Program-made: the position numbers and the translations under genes
Origin: VAZQ01 sp963725065
GTDB taxonomy: Bacteria > Pseudomonadota > Alphaproteobacteria > Rhizobiales > Xanthobacteraceae
Assembly: GCA_963725065.1 (NCBI GenBank)
Contig: CAVRXD010000041.1
Location: forward strand, 42,467-106,466
DNA length: 64,000 bases
Direction: 5' to 3'
Notes under the pieces: generated by a model
Told to the model about the DNA's origin: nothing
Seen by the model: the letters and a program-made list of their open reading frames with translations, nothing else
The model's database searches: none
Part shown: one piece after another, positions 18,410 to 25,811 of the stretch
Layout: each line of letters opens with the position of its first letter
Position numbering within the stretch: the first letter of the stretch is position 1

Positions 18410-19294
18410 ATGCAACGCAAGGTCATGATCTCATGCGCGGTGACGGGGTCGGCGGACACGCCGGGCCGCAACCCCGCGGTGCCGGTGACCCCGGAACAGA
18501 TCGCGCAGTCGGCCATCGACGCCGCCAAGGCCGGCGCTGCCATCGTTCACATCCATGTGCGCGATCCGAAGACCACACGTCCGAGCATGGACCCTGCCCT
18601 CTACAAGGAGGTCGTGGATCGCATTCGTGGCAGCGGCAGCGACGTCCTCATCAACCTGACCACCGGGCCGGGCGCACGCTTCGTGCCGGGCGACGAGGAC
18701 CCACAAAAGCCCGGGCCGGGCACGACCATCAAGAGTCCAGCCGAGCGCGTCCGGCATGTGGTCGCTCTCAAGCCCGACATCTGCAGCCTCGACATGGGCA
18801 GCATGAATATGGGGCCTCACGTCTTCGTCAACACGCCGCCCCACCTCGAAGCGATGGCGCTGGCGATCCGCGATGCCGGCGTCATGCCGGAACTCGAAGT
18901 ATTCGAGACCGGCCATCTGCTGCTGGCCAAGCGCATGATCGAGAGCGGCCACATCAACGCGCCCGGCATGTTCCAGATTTGCCTCGGCATCGCCTGGGCC
19001 CAGCCGGCGACCCCGGAGGCGATGAGCTATATGCGCAGCCTGTTGCCGGCGAACTCGCCCTGGTTCGCCTTCGGCATATCGCTCTACCAGTTTCCCATGG
19101 TCGCACAGGCGGTGCTGCTGGGCGGGCATCCCCGGGTGGGACTTGAAGACAACATCTATCTGGAAAAGGGCAAGCTTGCGCCCAGCAACGCCGCACTGGT
19201 GGAGAAGGCCGGCAAGATCATCGAGATCCTCGGCGACACTGTCGCCACGCCCGCCGACGCGCGCGCAATCCTAGGACTGCGGGCCGCGAGCTAG
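18410..19294 (+). CDS. 3-keto-5-aminohexanoate cleavage (BKACE, DUF849) family enzyme
   Basis: Zinc-dependent beta-keto acid cleavage enzyme: in this family a beta-keto acid and acetyl-CoA give acetoacetate and a new CoA ester. 294 residues from ATG 18410 with GGAGG 5 nt upstream; the frame is open further upstream but without homology-like content. Metal motif HIHVRD near residues 44-49 and PELEVFETGHLLLA in the second half are typical. The true beta-keto substrate is not predictable from the sequence. It stands alone, divergent from nuo and convergent with a broken transporter gene. Confidence 0.88.
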   Translation: MQRKVMISCAVTGSADTPGRNPAVPVTPEQIAQSAIDAAKAGAAIVHIHVRDPKTTRPSMDPALYKEVVDRIRGSGSDVLINLTTGPGARFVPGDEDPQKPGPGTTIKSPAERVRHVVALKPDICSLDMGSMNMGPHVFVNTPPHLEAMALAIRDAGVMPELEVFETGHLLLAKRMIESGHINAPGMFQICLGIAWAQPATPEAMSYMRSLLPANSPWFAFGISLYQFPMVAQAVLLGGHPRVGLEDNIYLEKGKLAPSNAALVEKAGKIIEILGDTVATPADARAILGLRAAS

Positions 19295-19410
19295 TTGGCT
19301 CGCCGCGACCGCGCCGGCGTAACGCGTGCGCGCGCGATCGGCGGATCCGGGTCGACGACCTTCGCCGCGAAGCGAAGCCTGCGCGTCGATGCGCTAGGTC
19401 ACGATTGTTC

Positions 19411-19440
19411 TTGACGTGCGTTACCCGAATCTTCTATCGT
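19411..19440 (+). promoter_or_regulatory. Sigma-70-like promoter without an obvious gene
   Basis: TTGACG at 19411-19416 and TATCGT at 19435-19440, 18 nt apart, lie in the 216 nt between the ends of two convergent genes. No credible protein gene follows on the plus strand, so it may be chance, a relic, or the promoter of an antisense transcript into the MFS gene. Confidence 0.25.
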
Positions 19441-19510
19441 AGAACATCATTCAAGAAATGTGCATGAGCCTGGCCGGCGTCGCCGCGCCGGGATTTTTGT
19501 GCCCCGCCGC

Positions 19511-21029
19511 CTAAGGCTTGGCCGGGGCGATCGGCTCCTTCGCGTCGATCTTCTCCAGACTGATGCCCTTGGTTTCAAAGGCGTAGGCCCGCGTGACCAC
19601 GGCGCCCAGCACGCTGGTCCCAACCAGGATCAGCAGCAGGAGATCGGTGCCGATGTCCTTGAGCAGGATCGGAAACAGGAACGCGGTCAGCACCGCGCCG
19701 ACCTTGCCAAACGAGGCGGCGAAACCGGCGCCGGTGCCGCGGATCGCGATCGGGAAAATCTCACCGGCGATCAGATAGGTCATGGCGTTGGGACCGATAT
19801 TGGTCATGAAGCTGAACAGCATGAAGCCGGCAAAGAGCAGCACGCTGGCAAGCGCTCCTCCGACATGTAGCGACAGCGCCGCCAGCAACAGCCCCACGGC
19901 GCAGCCGATGAAGCCCATGATCTGCAGGCGGATGCGGCCGACCCGGTCGGCCAGCAGGACCGCGCACACGATCCCGACAATCAGCAGCACGTCGATCAGC
20001 GCCGCCCCTCTGGTGGCGAGGATGTCGCTCTGGATGAGCTCGGCGGTGTTGCGCGGGTGCTCGATGCTGGCGCCGATCACGGTGGCCAGAATGGTGGGCG
20101 TGAAGATTCCGATGCCGTAGGTGCCGAGGTCCTGCAAGAACCAGGGCACCGAGGCGAGAATGGTCCGGCGCAGATGAACGCCGGCGAACAGCGCCGACCA
20201 CGGCGCATGCTCGTGCGCCTGTGCGTGGGCGATTGCGGCGCCGACCGGAGCGCGCAGGACGACCTCTTTCGGATATGGAGGATCGCGCCGCAGCAGCCGC
20301 GCGGTCGCCACCTCGGCCTCTTCGACCCGCCCACGATAGGCGAGCCAGAGCGGGCTCTGGACCACGAAAAAACGGCCGATGATGACCGGCACGGCGAGCA
20401 GGATGGTGCTGGCATACATCCAGCGCCAGGCGCCGATCGGGATTTTCGTACAGGATCAAAAATCCGATGGCCGTGCCCGCAAGGCCACCAACGGCCTGAA
20501 AGCCGAATGCCGCAAGCACCATGCGCCCGCGAATGCGGCTCGGAATACTCTCGGAGATGATCAGATGCGCGGTCGGATAGTCGCATCCGAGCGCAAGGCC
20601 GATGCCGACGAGGGCTACGACCACGACCAGAAACGACGCGCTGAAGGTGAGCACGAGGATGAAGATGGCGAACAGCACCATCTCGATGATGAACATCTCC
20701 TTGCGGCCGTATCGGTCGGCCAGGCCGCCCAGCGCCGTGGCGCCGATCAGGATACCGAACAGGGAGGCTGCGGCGACGACGCCCTTCTCGGTCGCCCCCA
20801 ACGCGAATTCCCGTCCCATCAGGGGCAAGGCCACGCCGGTCGTGAAGACGACCATGCCCTCGAAGAACTTGCCGGCCGCGGCGAGCCCCCAGATGAGCCA
20901 CTGCATGTTGGTCATCGGGGAATAGCGCACGACGGTCGAATCCGCCCACATCGGCGTTTCGTCGATGTACTCCTGGACGGTTCGGGGCACGGCGGCGCCG
21001 CGTCCGGGCGGCGTATTCTCCACGGTCAT
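19511..21029 (-). pseudogene. MFS transporter, broken by one +1 frameshift
   Basis: Major facilitator superfamily permease of the metabolite/sugar:H+ symporter type. The 5' frame runs from ATG 21029 through six helices (signature GGLADRYGRKEMFI between helices 2 and 3) to GFLILYENP. The rest, from GAWRWMYAST onward with LLADRVGRIRLQIMG and GEIFPIAIRGTGAGF, is in the other frame. Dropping one base in the GGG (20439-20441) or TTTT (20443-20446) run restores a single 505-residue protein; the total length is 3n+1. Either a recent inactivation or a sequence error. The reading frames otherwise show no decay. Confidence 0.85.
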
Positions 21030-21098
21030 GACTCGCAGCCGTACGACTTCATCAAGTGAACATTGGACGAGCAGCGAGGATCATGAGTGAGCGATGTC

Positions 21099-22757
21099 TC
21101 AATCCAGCGGTTCGACTTTGACGATCGAGGCTCCGTGATTGCTGCCGACCCAGAAGCTCACCGGGCTGGTCGAGTTGTCCACGAACACGCGGCGGATATT
21201 GGTCGTCTTCGGCAAAAGGTATTCCACGAACTCGCCGGTCTTGGGGTCGAGCCGCGACACCCGATCGCTCAGCATCGAGCCGGTCCAGGCTTCGCCGTTC
21301 TTGTCCGTGACCACGTCGTAGGGCTGACCCCACGGCGTCGGCAGCACCCATTCCTGGATTTTCTCGGTCTTGGGATCGAACATGCCGATGGCATTGCCGG
21401 CATATTCCGCGAACCACAGACGGTTCTGCTCGTCGACCCGGCCACGCCGCGGACGCGAGTTCGGGATCGGCGAGCGGTAGACGGTGAGCTTGCCGGTCTT
21501 GGCGTCGAGCTTGCCGATATTGGAGGAGGAGAAATCGAGCAGATAGAGATTGTTGTCGTGGTCGGCCGGGATGCCATAGGAGGTGATGGTGCGATTGTTC
21601 GCATCCTTGAACGATCCGAGGTTCTCCCACTGGCCGGTGACCGGATCGAGCCGCAGGATCTGGGCGCGATCCGAATTCTTGACCCAGACCTTGCCGTCGA
21701 CGTCAGAGTAGGTCGGCGAGAGGAAGGCCTGCTGGGTCGCGTCCGTCTGCCATTGATCCGGCACCTTCCAGGTCTGGAATTTCTGGGTCGCCTTGTCGAA
21801 CTTGGCGACGCCGCCCTGATACATCATCGCGATCCAGAGATTGCCGGCCTTGTCGGTCTCCAGGTCGAGCGTGCCGATCGGATAGCCGGGCTTGATGACC
21901 GGCAGCGGATATTCGGAGACTTGCCCGGTCTTGGGATCGAGCTTGCCCAGGAACTGTTCGCCGAAATGGGTGAACCAGACCATGCCGTCGGCATCGACGA
22001 TGGCGTCGTGCGGCTGGATCTGCTTCCGCGGCAGATCATATTCGGTGATGACGACGCGGGTCGCGCGTCCGGTCGGGCGCGGCAGCGTCTTGAGCGGATA
22101 GTCCCACACTTCGTCTTTGCTGAGATTGACCGAGGCGAGGTACTCCGCCATCGCCTTCACGCCTGCCGCCTGGCCGAGGTTGCGGCGTGCTTCGCCCAAG
22201 AGGCGCTGCGGATGCTGCGGCGTGCTGCCCGGATAGTAGCCGGTCATCCGGTCGAACACCTGGACGAATTCCGCCGCGTCATGGTTGGAATTCACGATGC
22301 GGTCGAGGTTGTGACAGCTGATGCAATTGAGCAGCGCTTTCTTCTGCGTGTCGGTCCCGGGGAAGCTCGCAAGCCATTCCGCATTGGTGAGCTGCTTGGC
22401 CAGGTTCCTGGTCGGCCGCAGCTTGATGTCGGCGGTCGCGGCTCCGCCGGCGGCAACGTCGGCGTTCTTCGGTCCTTCGAGGTCATAGCCGACGGCACGA
22501 ATGGCAAGCGAATAGCGGCCGGGCGCAAGCTTCGATGCCGGGAAGCCGAACTTGCCGGCGCTGTCGCTGACGACCGAGATGGTCGCCGTCGAACCCTCGC
22601 GTTTGGCGCTGACGACCACCCCTTCCATCGGGCCGTCGGCAGCGGAGCTGACCTGACCGCTCAACGCCATCGGCGCCTGCGCCTGTGCGGAAACGAGCGT
22701 GAAGCCGACCGCGATCGCGCCGGCGGCCAGGGCGAGCAAAAGATTTCGCGGATGCAT
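21099..22757 (-). CDS. Exported Vgb-like beta-propeller protein with CXXCH motif
   Basis: 552 residues from ATG 22757 (GAGGAG upstream). Signal peptide about 1-27 (LLLALAAGAIAVGF, cleaved after AQA). Residues 31-115 look like a carboxypeptidase-regulatory or Ig-like beta domain (GQVSSAADGPMEGVVVSAK). A single haem c site, CISCH at residues 145-149, follows. From about 210 to the end are repeated YWTN/NHL-type blades as in virginiamycin B lyase (QPHDAIVDADGMVWFTHFGE, GKLDPKTG, LWIAMMYQGG). Periplasmic redox or binding role likely; streptogramin lyase activity should not be assumed. It lies 69 nt downstream of the MFS start side on the same strand and may form an operon with it. Confidence 0.85.
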   Translation of the reverse strand: MHPRNLLLALAAGAIAVGFTLVSAQAQAPMALSGQVSSAADGPMEGVVVSAKREGSTATISVVSDSAGKFGFPASKLAPGRYSLAIRAVGYDLEGPKNADVAAGGAATADIKLRPTRNLAKQLTNAEWLASFPGTDTQKKALLNCISCHNLDRIVNSNHDAAEFVQVFDRMTGYYPGSTPQHPQRLLGEARRNLGQAAGVKAMAEYLASVNLSKDEVWDYPLKTLPRPTGRATRVVITEYDLPRKQIQPHDAIVDADGMVWFTHFGEQFLGKLDPKTGQVSEYPLPVIKPGYPIGTLDLETDKAGNLWIAMMYQGGVAKFDKATQKFQTWKVPDQWQTDATQQAFLSPTYSDVDGKVWVKNSDRAQILRLDPVTGQWENLGSFKDANNRTITSYGIPADHDNNLYLLDFSSSNIGKLDAKTGKLTVYRSPIPNSRPRRGRVDEQNRLWFAEYAGNAIGMFDPKTEKIQEWVLPTPWGQPYDVVTDKNGEAWTGSMLSDRVSRLDPKTGEFVEYLLPKTTNIRRVFVDNSTSPVSFWVGSNHGASIVKVEPLD

Positions 22758-23111
22758 GAGCGTCTCCTCGATCGTCGCCGGTCGCTTCGCGCGAACTTGA
22801 TTGCGCGCAAGCCTAGACCCGCCGGTAGCGCCCTTCAAGAAGTCGCGAGGCGGAATCAGTTTGGATTCGGCTTTCAGCCGCGGCGCAGACGTCGCGTCGC
22901 TCGGTGAGGCGGTCGCGATCGCGCCCAAGCGACATGCAAAACCTCCGCCCGCCGCGAGCGACCGTTGACGGCCGATGAGGTTCACGCCGCGAGGAGCGAC
23001 GCCAAGGCCGCGGCTCGCCGCGATGGTTCTCAACTTCGAGGAGGTCTTGAACTCGAGAGGGTCTTGCAAGCGGAAACGGTCGATGCTTGCTGCGGGCCGA
23101 CAGGACCGGAA
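22758..23111. other. Intergenic region between the Vgb-like gene and tRNA-Asp
   Basis: 354 nt, GC-rich, with no recognisable gene on either strand. It presumably contains the promoter of the minus-strand Vgb-like gene; I see no clear -35/-10 pair. Open frames crossing it have no protein-like content. Confidence 0.4.
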
Positions 23112-23188
23112 TGGCGGGAGCGACGGGACTCGAACCCGCGACCTTCGGCGTGACAGGCCGACGCTCTAACCAACTGAGCTACGCCCCC
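23112..23188 (-). tRNA. tRNA-Asp (GTC)
   Basis: 77 nt including an encoded CCA. Acceptor GGGGGCG pairs with CGCTCCC (one G-T), D-stem GCTC/GAGC, anticodon stem TCGGC/GCCGA with loop CTGTCAC (anticodon GTC at 23152-23154), T-stem GCGGG/CCCGT with loop TTCGAGT, discriminator G. Typical of alphaproteobacteria and normally found near hup and nuo. Confidence 0.97.
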
Positions 23189-23457
23189 GCGGGCGTCGTG
23201 GGAGTTAAATACCCCCTCTGCCCAAGTCAAGGTAACTCGTTCATCCCCTGCAGAAGGCCAATATCCATGGTCAAATCAGGGGATTCACAGGCCCGCGCAC
23301 CGCCTGAGAGCCCGTCATTGGCTGATTTCTAACAACCGGCATTGAAAAAACCCGCATTTTTCGCCAATAAGTCATGGTCAGACACCATCCGAATCGTCTA
23401 ATGCGACGGCGTGATGAGTGGCTGAGAGGCCACGTTCTGCAACGAGGAGGGCCAGCC

Positions 23458-23760
23458 ATGGCAGCGAAGAAACCGGGCGCACAAGCGACCGTGACCCTGA
23501 AGCATCTCGCCGCAAATCTCTCGGAATCCCATGAGATGTCGAAAAAGCAGACTGAGGCGGTCCTCGGCGACCTGGTCGGCTTGGTGACCAAACACCTGAA
23601 GAAGGGCGACCGCATTCGCATCGGCGGCCTCGGCATCCTCGTGGTGCGCAAGCGTGCAGCCCGCATGGGGCGCAATCCGGCCACCGGCGAACCGATCCAG
23701 ATCAAGGCCAGCAAGAAGGTCGCGTTCCGCCCCGCCAAGGAACTCAAAGAGGCGGTGTAA
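23458..23760 (+). CDS. hup: HU-family DNA-binding protein
   Basis: 100-residue nucleoid protein from ATG 23458 with GAGGAGG upstream. The HU/IHF fold is clear: LKHLAANLSESHEMSKKQTEAVL, GDLVGLVTKHLKKGDRIRI and the DNA-binding arm RMGRNPATGEPIQIKASKKVAFRP (key RNPATGE). It lies between tRNA-Asp and tRNA-Val, on the opposite strand to both and to the lon and nuo blocks. Confidence 0.95.
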   Translation: MAAKKPGAQATVTLKHLAANLSESHEMSKKQTEAVLGDLVGLVTKHLKKGDRIRIGGLGILVVRKRAARMGRNPATGEPIQIKASKKVAFRPAKELKEAV

Positions 23761-23773
23761 CGCGCCGCGACGT

Positions 23774-23831
23774 AGATTGACGACAGACGGCGGAAGGACC
23801 GCGTCGTCCTCCCGTCGTCTGTCGTCAATCT
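23774..23831. repeat. 58-bp palindrome after hup
   Basis: Perfect 16-nt inverted arms AGATTGACGACAGACG (23774-23789) and its complement at 23816-23831, with a small inner hairpin (GCGG/CCGC). No run of T follows on either side, so a simple intrinsic terminator is unlikely. It begins 14 nt after the hup stop and could shield or end the hup transcript. Confidence 0.6.
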
Positions 23832-23918
23832 GATTGGGCGGCGGCTTGCGGCTTATCCCACCCGCCGCTGCGGGTTGCGGCTGGCGAGAAGTAGCCTCGG
23901 CGCCGCGGGTGCAAAGGC

Positions 23919-23994
23919 TGGTGGGCGGTGACGGACTCGAACCGCCGACATCCTGCGTGTAAAGCAGGCGCTCTACCAACTGAGCTAACCGCCC
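23919..23994 (-). tRNA. tRNA-Val (TAC)
   Basis: 76 nt with encoded CCA. Acceptor GGGCGGT/ACCGCCC, anticodon stem CCTGC/GCAGG with loop TTTACAC (anticodon TAC), T-stem GGCGG/CCGTC with loop TTCGAGT, discriminator A. All arms pair. Confidence 0.97.
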
Positions 23995-24067
23995 TCGCGT
24001 CACCTTTATCGCCGCGCCGGGCAGCGAGGCAAGCGGGCAGTCCAAAAGTGCCCGTTGTTGAAGTGTC

Positions 24068-25039
24068 CTACTGCTGACGAAGGCCGAGCGTCTTCACCAG
24101 CCCGTCCATGGCTGCGACCTCCTCCACCATCAGCGCCCGCATCTCCTCGGAGGTGCTGGTGGCGATCAATGTGCCGTTCTCCGCGAGCCGCTTTTGCAGT
24201 TCTGGATCGCGCGACGCCTTGACGAACTCCTGGCGCAACTTCTGCACGATTGCGGGCGGCGTTCCCGCCGGCGCCGCCACACCGAACCAGTTCGCCACTT
24301 TCTCGTTGCCGTAGCCGATCTCGGCCAGGATCGGCACATCGGGCAGCCCTGACCAGCGCGTCTCGCCATCGAGCGCCAGCGCGCGCAGCTTGTTGTCCAT
24401 CAGGAACGTGCGCGAGGTCGACAATGTCGCGACCCCGAAATCGACGCGGCCGGTCAGCACGTCGGCCATCATCGGCGCGCCGCCGCGATAGTGGATCGAC
24501 TGCAACGGCGCCTTGGCTGCGAGCGCCACGCGTGCGCCCAGGAGGTGCGAGGGTGAGCCCAGGCCGGGCGTTCCCATCGAGAGACCGCCGGCACGCTTGC
24601 GGCCAAGCTCGAACAGCGCCTCCAGCGTCGCGGCCGGACTGTCGGGCGGCACCACGAACGCAACCACGCTGTTGAACAGCAACGTGATGAAGGAGAAGCC
24701 CTTGACCGGATCGTATGGCGCCGATCCCATGGCCGCCACGGTGGCGTGCTGCGAACCGGAGAAGACCAGCAGCATGGTCCCATCCGGCGGCGCATTCTGC
24801 ACGGCGGCCGCGGCAAGCGCGCCGGCCGCGGCCGGACGATTCTCGATCGTGATGCGCTGGCTGATGCTTCTGGAGACGGCCTCGGCATAGAGTCGGGCGG
24901 TGACGTCGGTGATGCCGCCGGGTGCGAGCCCGACCATGATGGTAATGGGCTTGCTCGGGAAGTCATCGCCGCGCGCCGCGGAAAGGCCTGCGCACGCGAG
25001 GACGGCGACCGTGAGCCCAACGCGAACAACTCCCCGCAT
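24068..25039 (-). CDS. Bug/TctC-type extracytoplasmic solute receptor
   Basis: 323-residue periplasmic binding protein of the Bordetella uptake gene family, the receptor part of tripartite tricarboxylate transporters. Signal peptide about 1-24 (VGLTVAVLACAGLSAA). Family features: FPSKPITIMVGLAPGGITDVTARL after the signal, ENRPAAAGALAA, PPDGTMLLV, and YRGGAPMMADVLTGRVDFG. ATG 25039 is chosen because GGAG lies 8 nt upstream; ATG 25045 would leave no spacing. No TctA/TctB membrane partners occur in the window, so the ligand is unknown. Confidence 0.9.
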   Translation of the reverse strand: MRGVVRVGLTVAVLACAGLSAARGDDFPSKPITIMVGLAPGGITDVTARLYAEAVSRSISQRITIENRPAAAGALAAAAVQNAPPDGTMLLVFSGSQHATVAAMGSAPYDPVKGFSFITLLFNSVVAFVVPPDSPAATLEALFELGRKRAGGLSMGTPGLGSPSHLLGARVALAAKAPLQSIHYRGGAPMMADVLTGRVDFGVATLSTSRTFLMDNKLRALALDGETRWSGLPDVPILAEIGYGNEKVANWFGVAAPAGTPPAIVQKLRQEFVKASRDPELQKRLAENGTLIATSTSEEMRALMVEEVAAMDGLVKTLGLRQQ

Positions 25040-25155
25040 GATCATCTCCTCGGCGGTGACAAGCGCGCACGCACGAGCTGCGCGTACCCAGAAAAAACGG
25101 CGGTGCCCGCGAAGGCACCGCCACGACCTTAGCCCAGTGTCACCGGCGCGGGAAA

Positions 25156-25578
25156 TCAGGTTGCCGCGCCTCTCGCAGTCCTGGCAGCGCGGAAGCCGGC
25201 AGCGGCCGATTCCTTCTCGCACATATACGCGCCCGTCTTGGTCTTGCCGTAACTCCGGCTGCCGCTGCCGTGATAGACTTTGGATGTCGAATTCACCCAC
25301 ACGACGGTATCGGCCCGGCAGTTCGTTTTGGCCTCGGCTTCGGTCGCGTATTGGTCCTTGCCTGCCGGTACCGCCGCGGCCACACGCGCGGCAACCGGTA
25401 CGCCGCGACATTCGGCCACGAAGACGCGCTTGGTCTTGCCGCTTGCCTGGATGGCCGCCCTGTCGGCGCTCCATTCGTCGTTGCATTGCTTGGCTGTCTT
25501 CTGTTGTGCGACCGCGGATTGAGACAAAGCCAGCAGTCCCACCAATGCCGCACACGCAGCAGTGAAGGTCGGTTTCAT
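25156..25578 (-). CDS. Small secreted protein with a YHGSGSRSYG-type C-terminal motif
   Basis: 140 residues from ATG 25578; signal peptide about 1-25 (ACAALVGLLALSQSAVAQ). The middle has paired cysteines (KQCNDEW, VAECRGVP, KTNCRADT). The C-terminal segment VVWVNSTSKVYHGSGSRSYG followed by KTKTGAYMCEKESAAAGFR resembles a short module I recall at the end of many proteobacterial secreted or membrane proteins (VWVNTxSxVYHxxGxxxYGxTKxGxYMxExxAxxxGxR). Its function is unknown. The gene lies behind a promoter overlapped by a possible LexA box (25699-25727). Confidence 0.75.
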   Translation of the reverse strand: MKPTFTAACAALVGLLALSQSAVAQQKTAKQCNDEWSADRAAIQASGKTKRVFVAECRGVPVAARVAAAVPAGKDQYATEAEAKTNCRADTVVWVNSTSKVYHGSGSRSYGKTKTGAYMCEKESAAAGFRAARTARGAAT

Positions 25579-25698
25579 CACACATCTCTCCGGGAAAGTT
25601 TCGCTGAACACCTCGGCCCCAACGGCCGAAGTGCCGGCGAAAACGGACTGCCGCGTTGGCTATCCGCATTACGCGCAGACCCGACCGGCAGCAATTCC

Positions 25699-25727
25699 AT
25701 GTTCCTTTTTTGTTCCAACAATGTCAA
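25699..25727 (-). promoter_or_regulatory. Promoter with overlapping LexA-type SOS box
   Basis: On the minus strand TTGACA (25727-25722), a 17-nt spacer and GAACAT (25704-25699) form a plausible promoter for the secreted protein at 25156-25578. The sequence GTTC-N7-GTTC at 25701-25715 (plus strand) matches the direct-repeat operator of alphaproteobacterial LexA and covers the -10. No gene faces it on the plus strand. The leader would be about 120 nt. Confidence 0.45.
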
Positions 25728-25752
25728 GAACAAATAGAGAACCCTGCGGAGC

Positions 25753-25787
25753 AAAAGAAAACGGCGGCACTTTGCGGTGCCGCCGTT
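25753..25787 (-). terminator. Intrinsic terminator of lon
   Basis: Read on the minus strand just after the lon stop: stem CGGCGGCAC, loop CGCAAA, stem GTGCCGCCG, followed by TTTTCTTTT. A strong Rho-independent terminator separating lon from the downstream secreted-protein gene. Confidence 0.9.
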
Positions 25788-25811
25788 GAACTTATGGGAT
25801 GATCCGGTCGA

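Noticed and set aside
22758..23069. 104-residue N-terminal extension of the Vgb-like protein
   Set aside because: ATG 22757 has a good ribosome binding site and begins a normal signal peptide; the extension would bury it.
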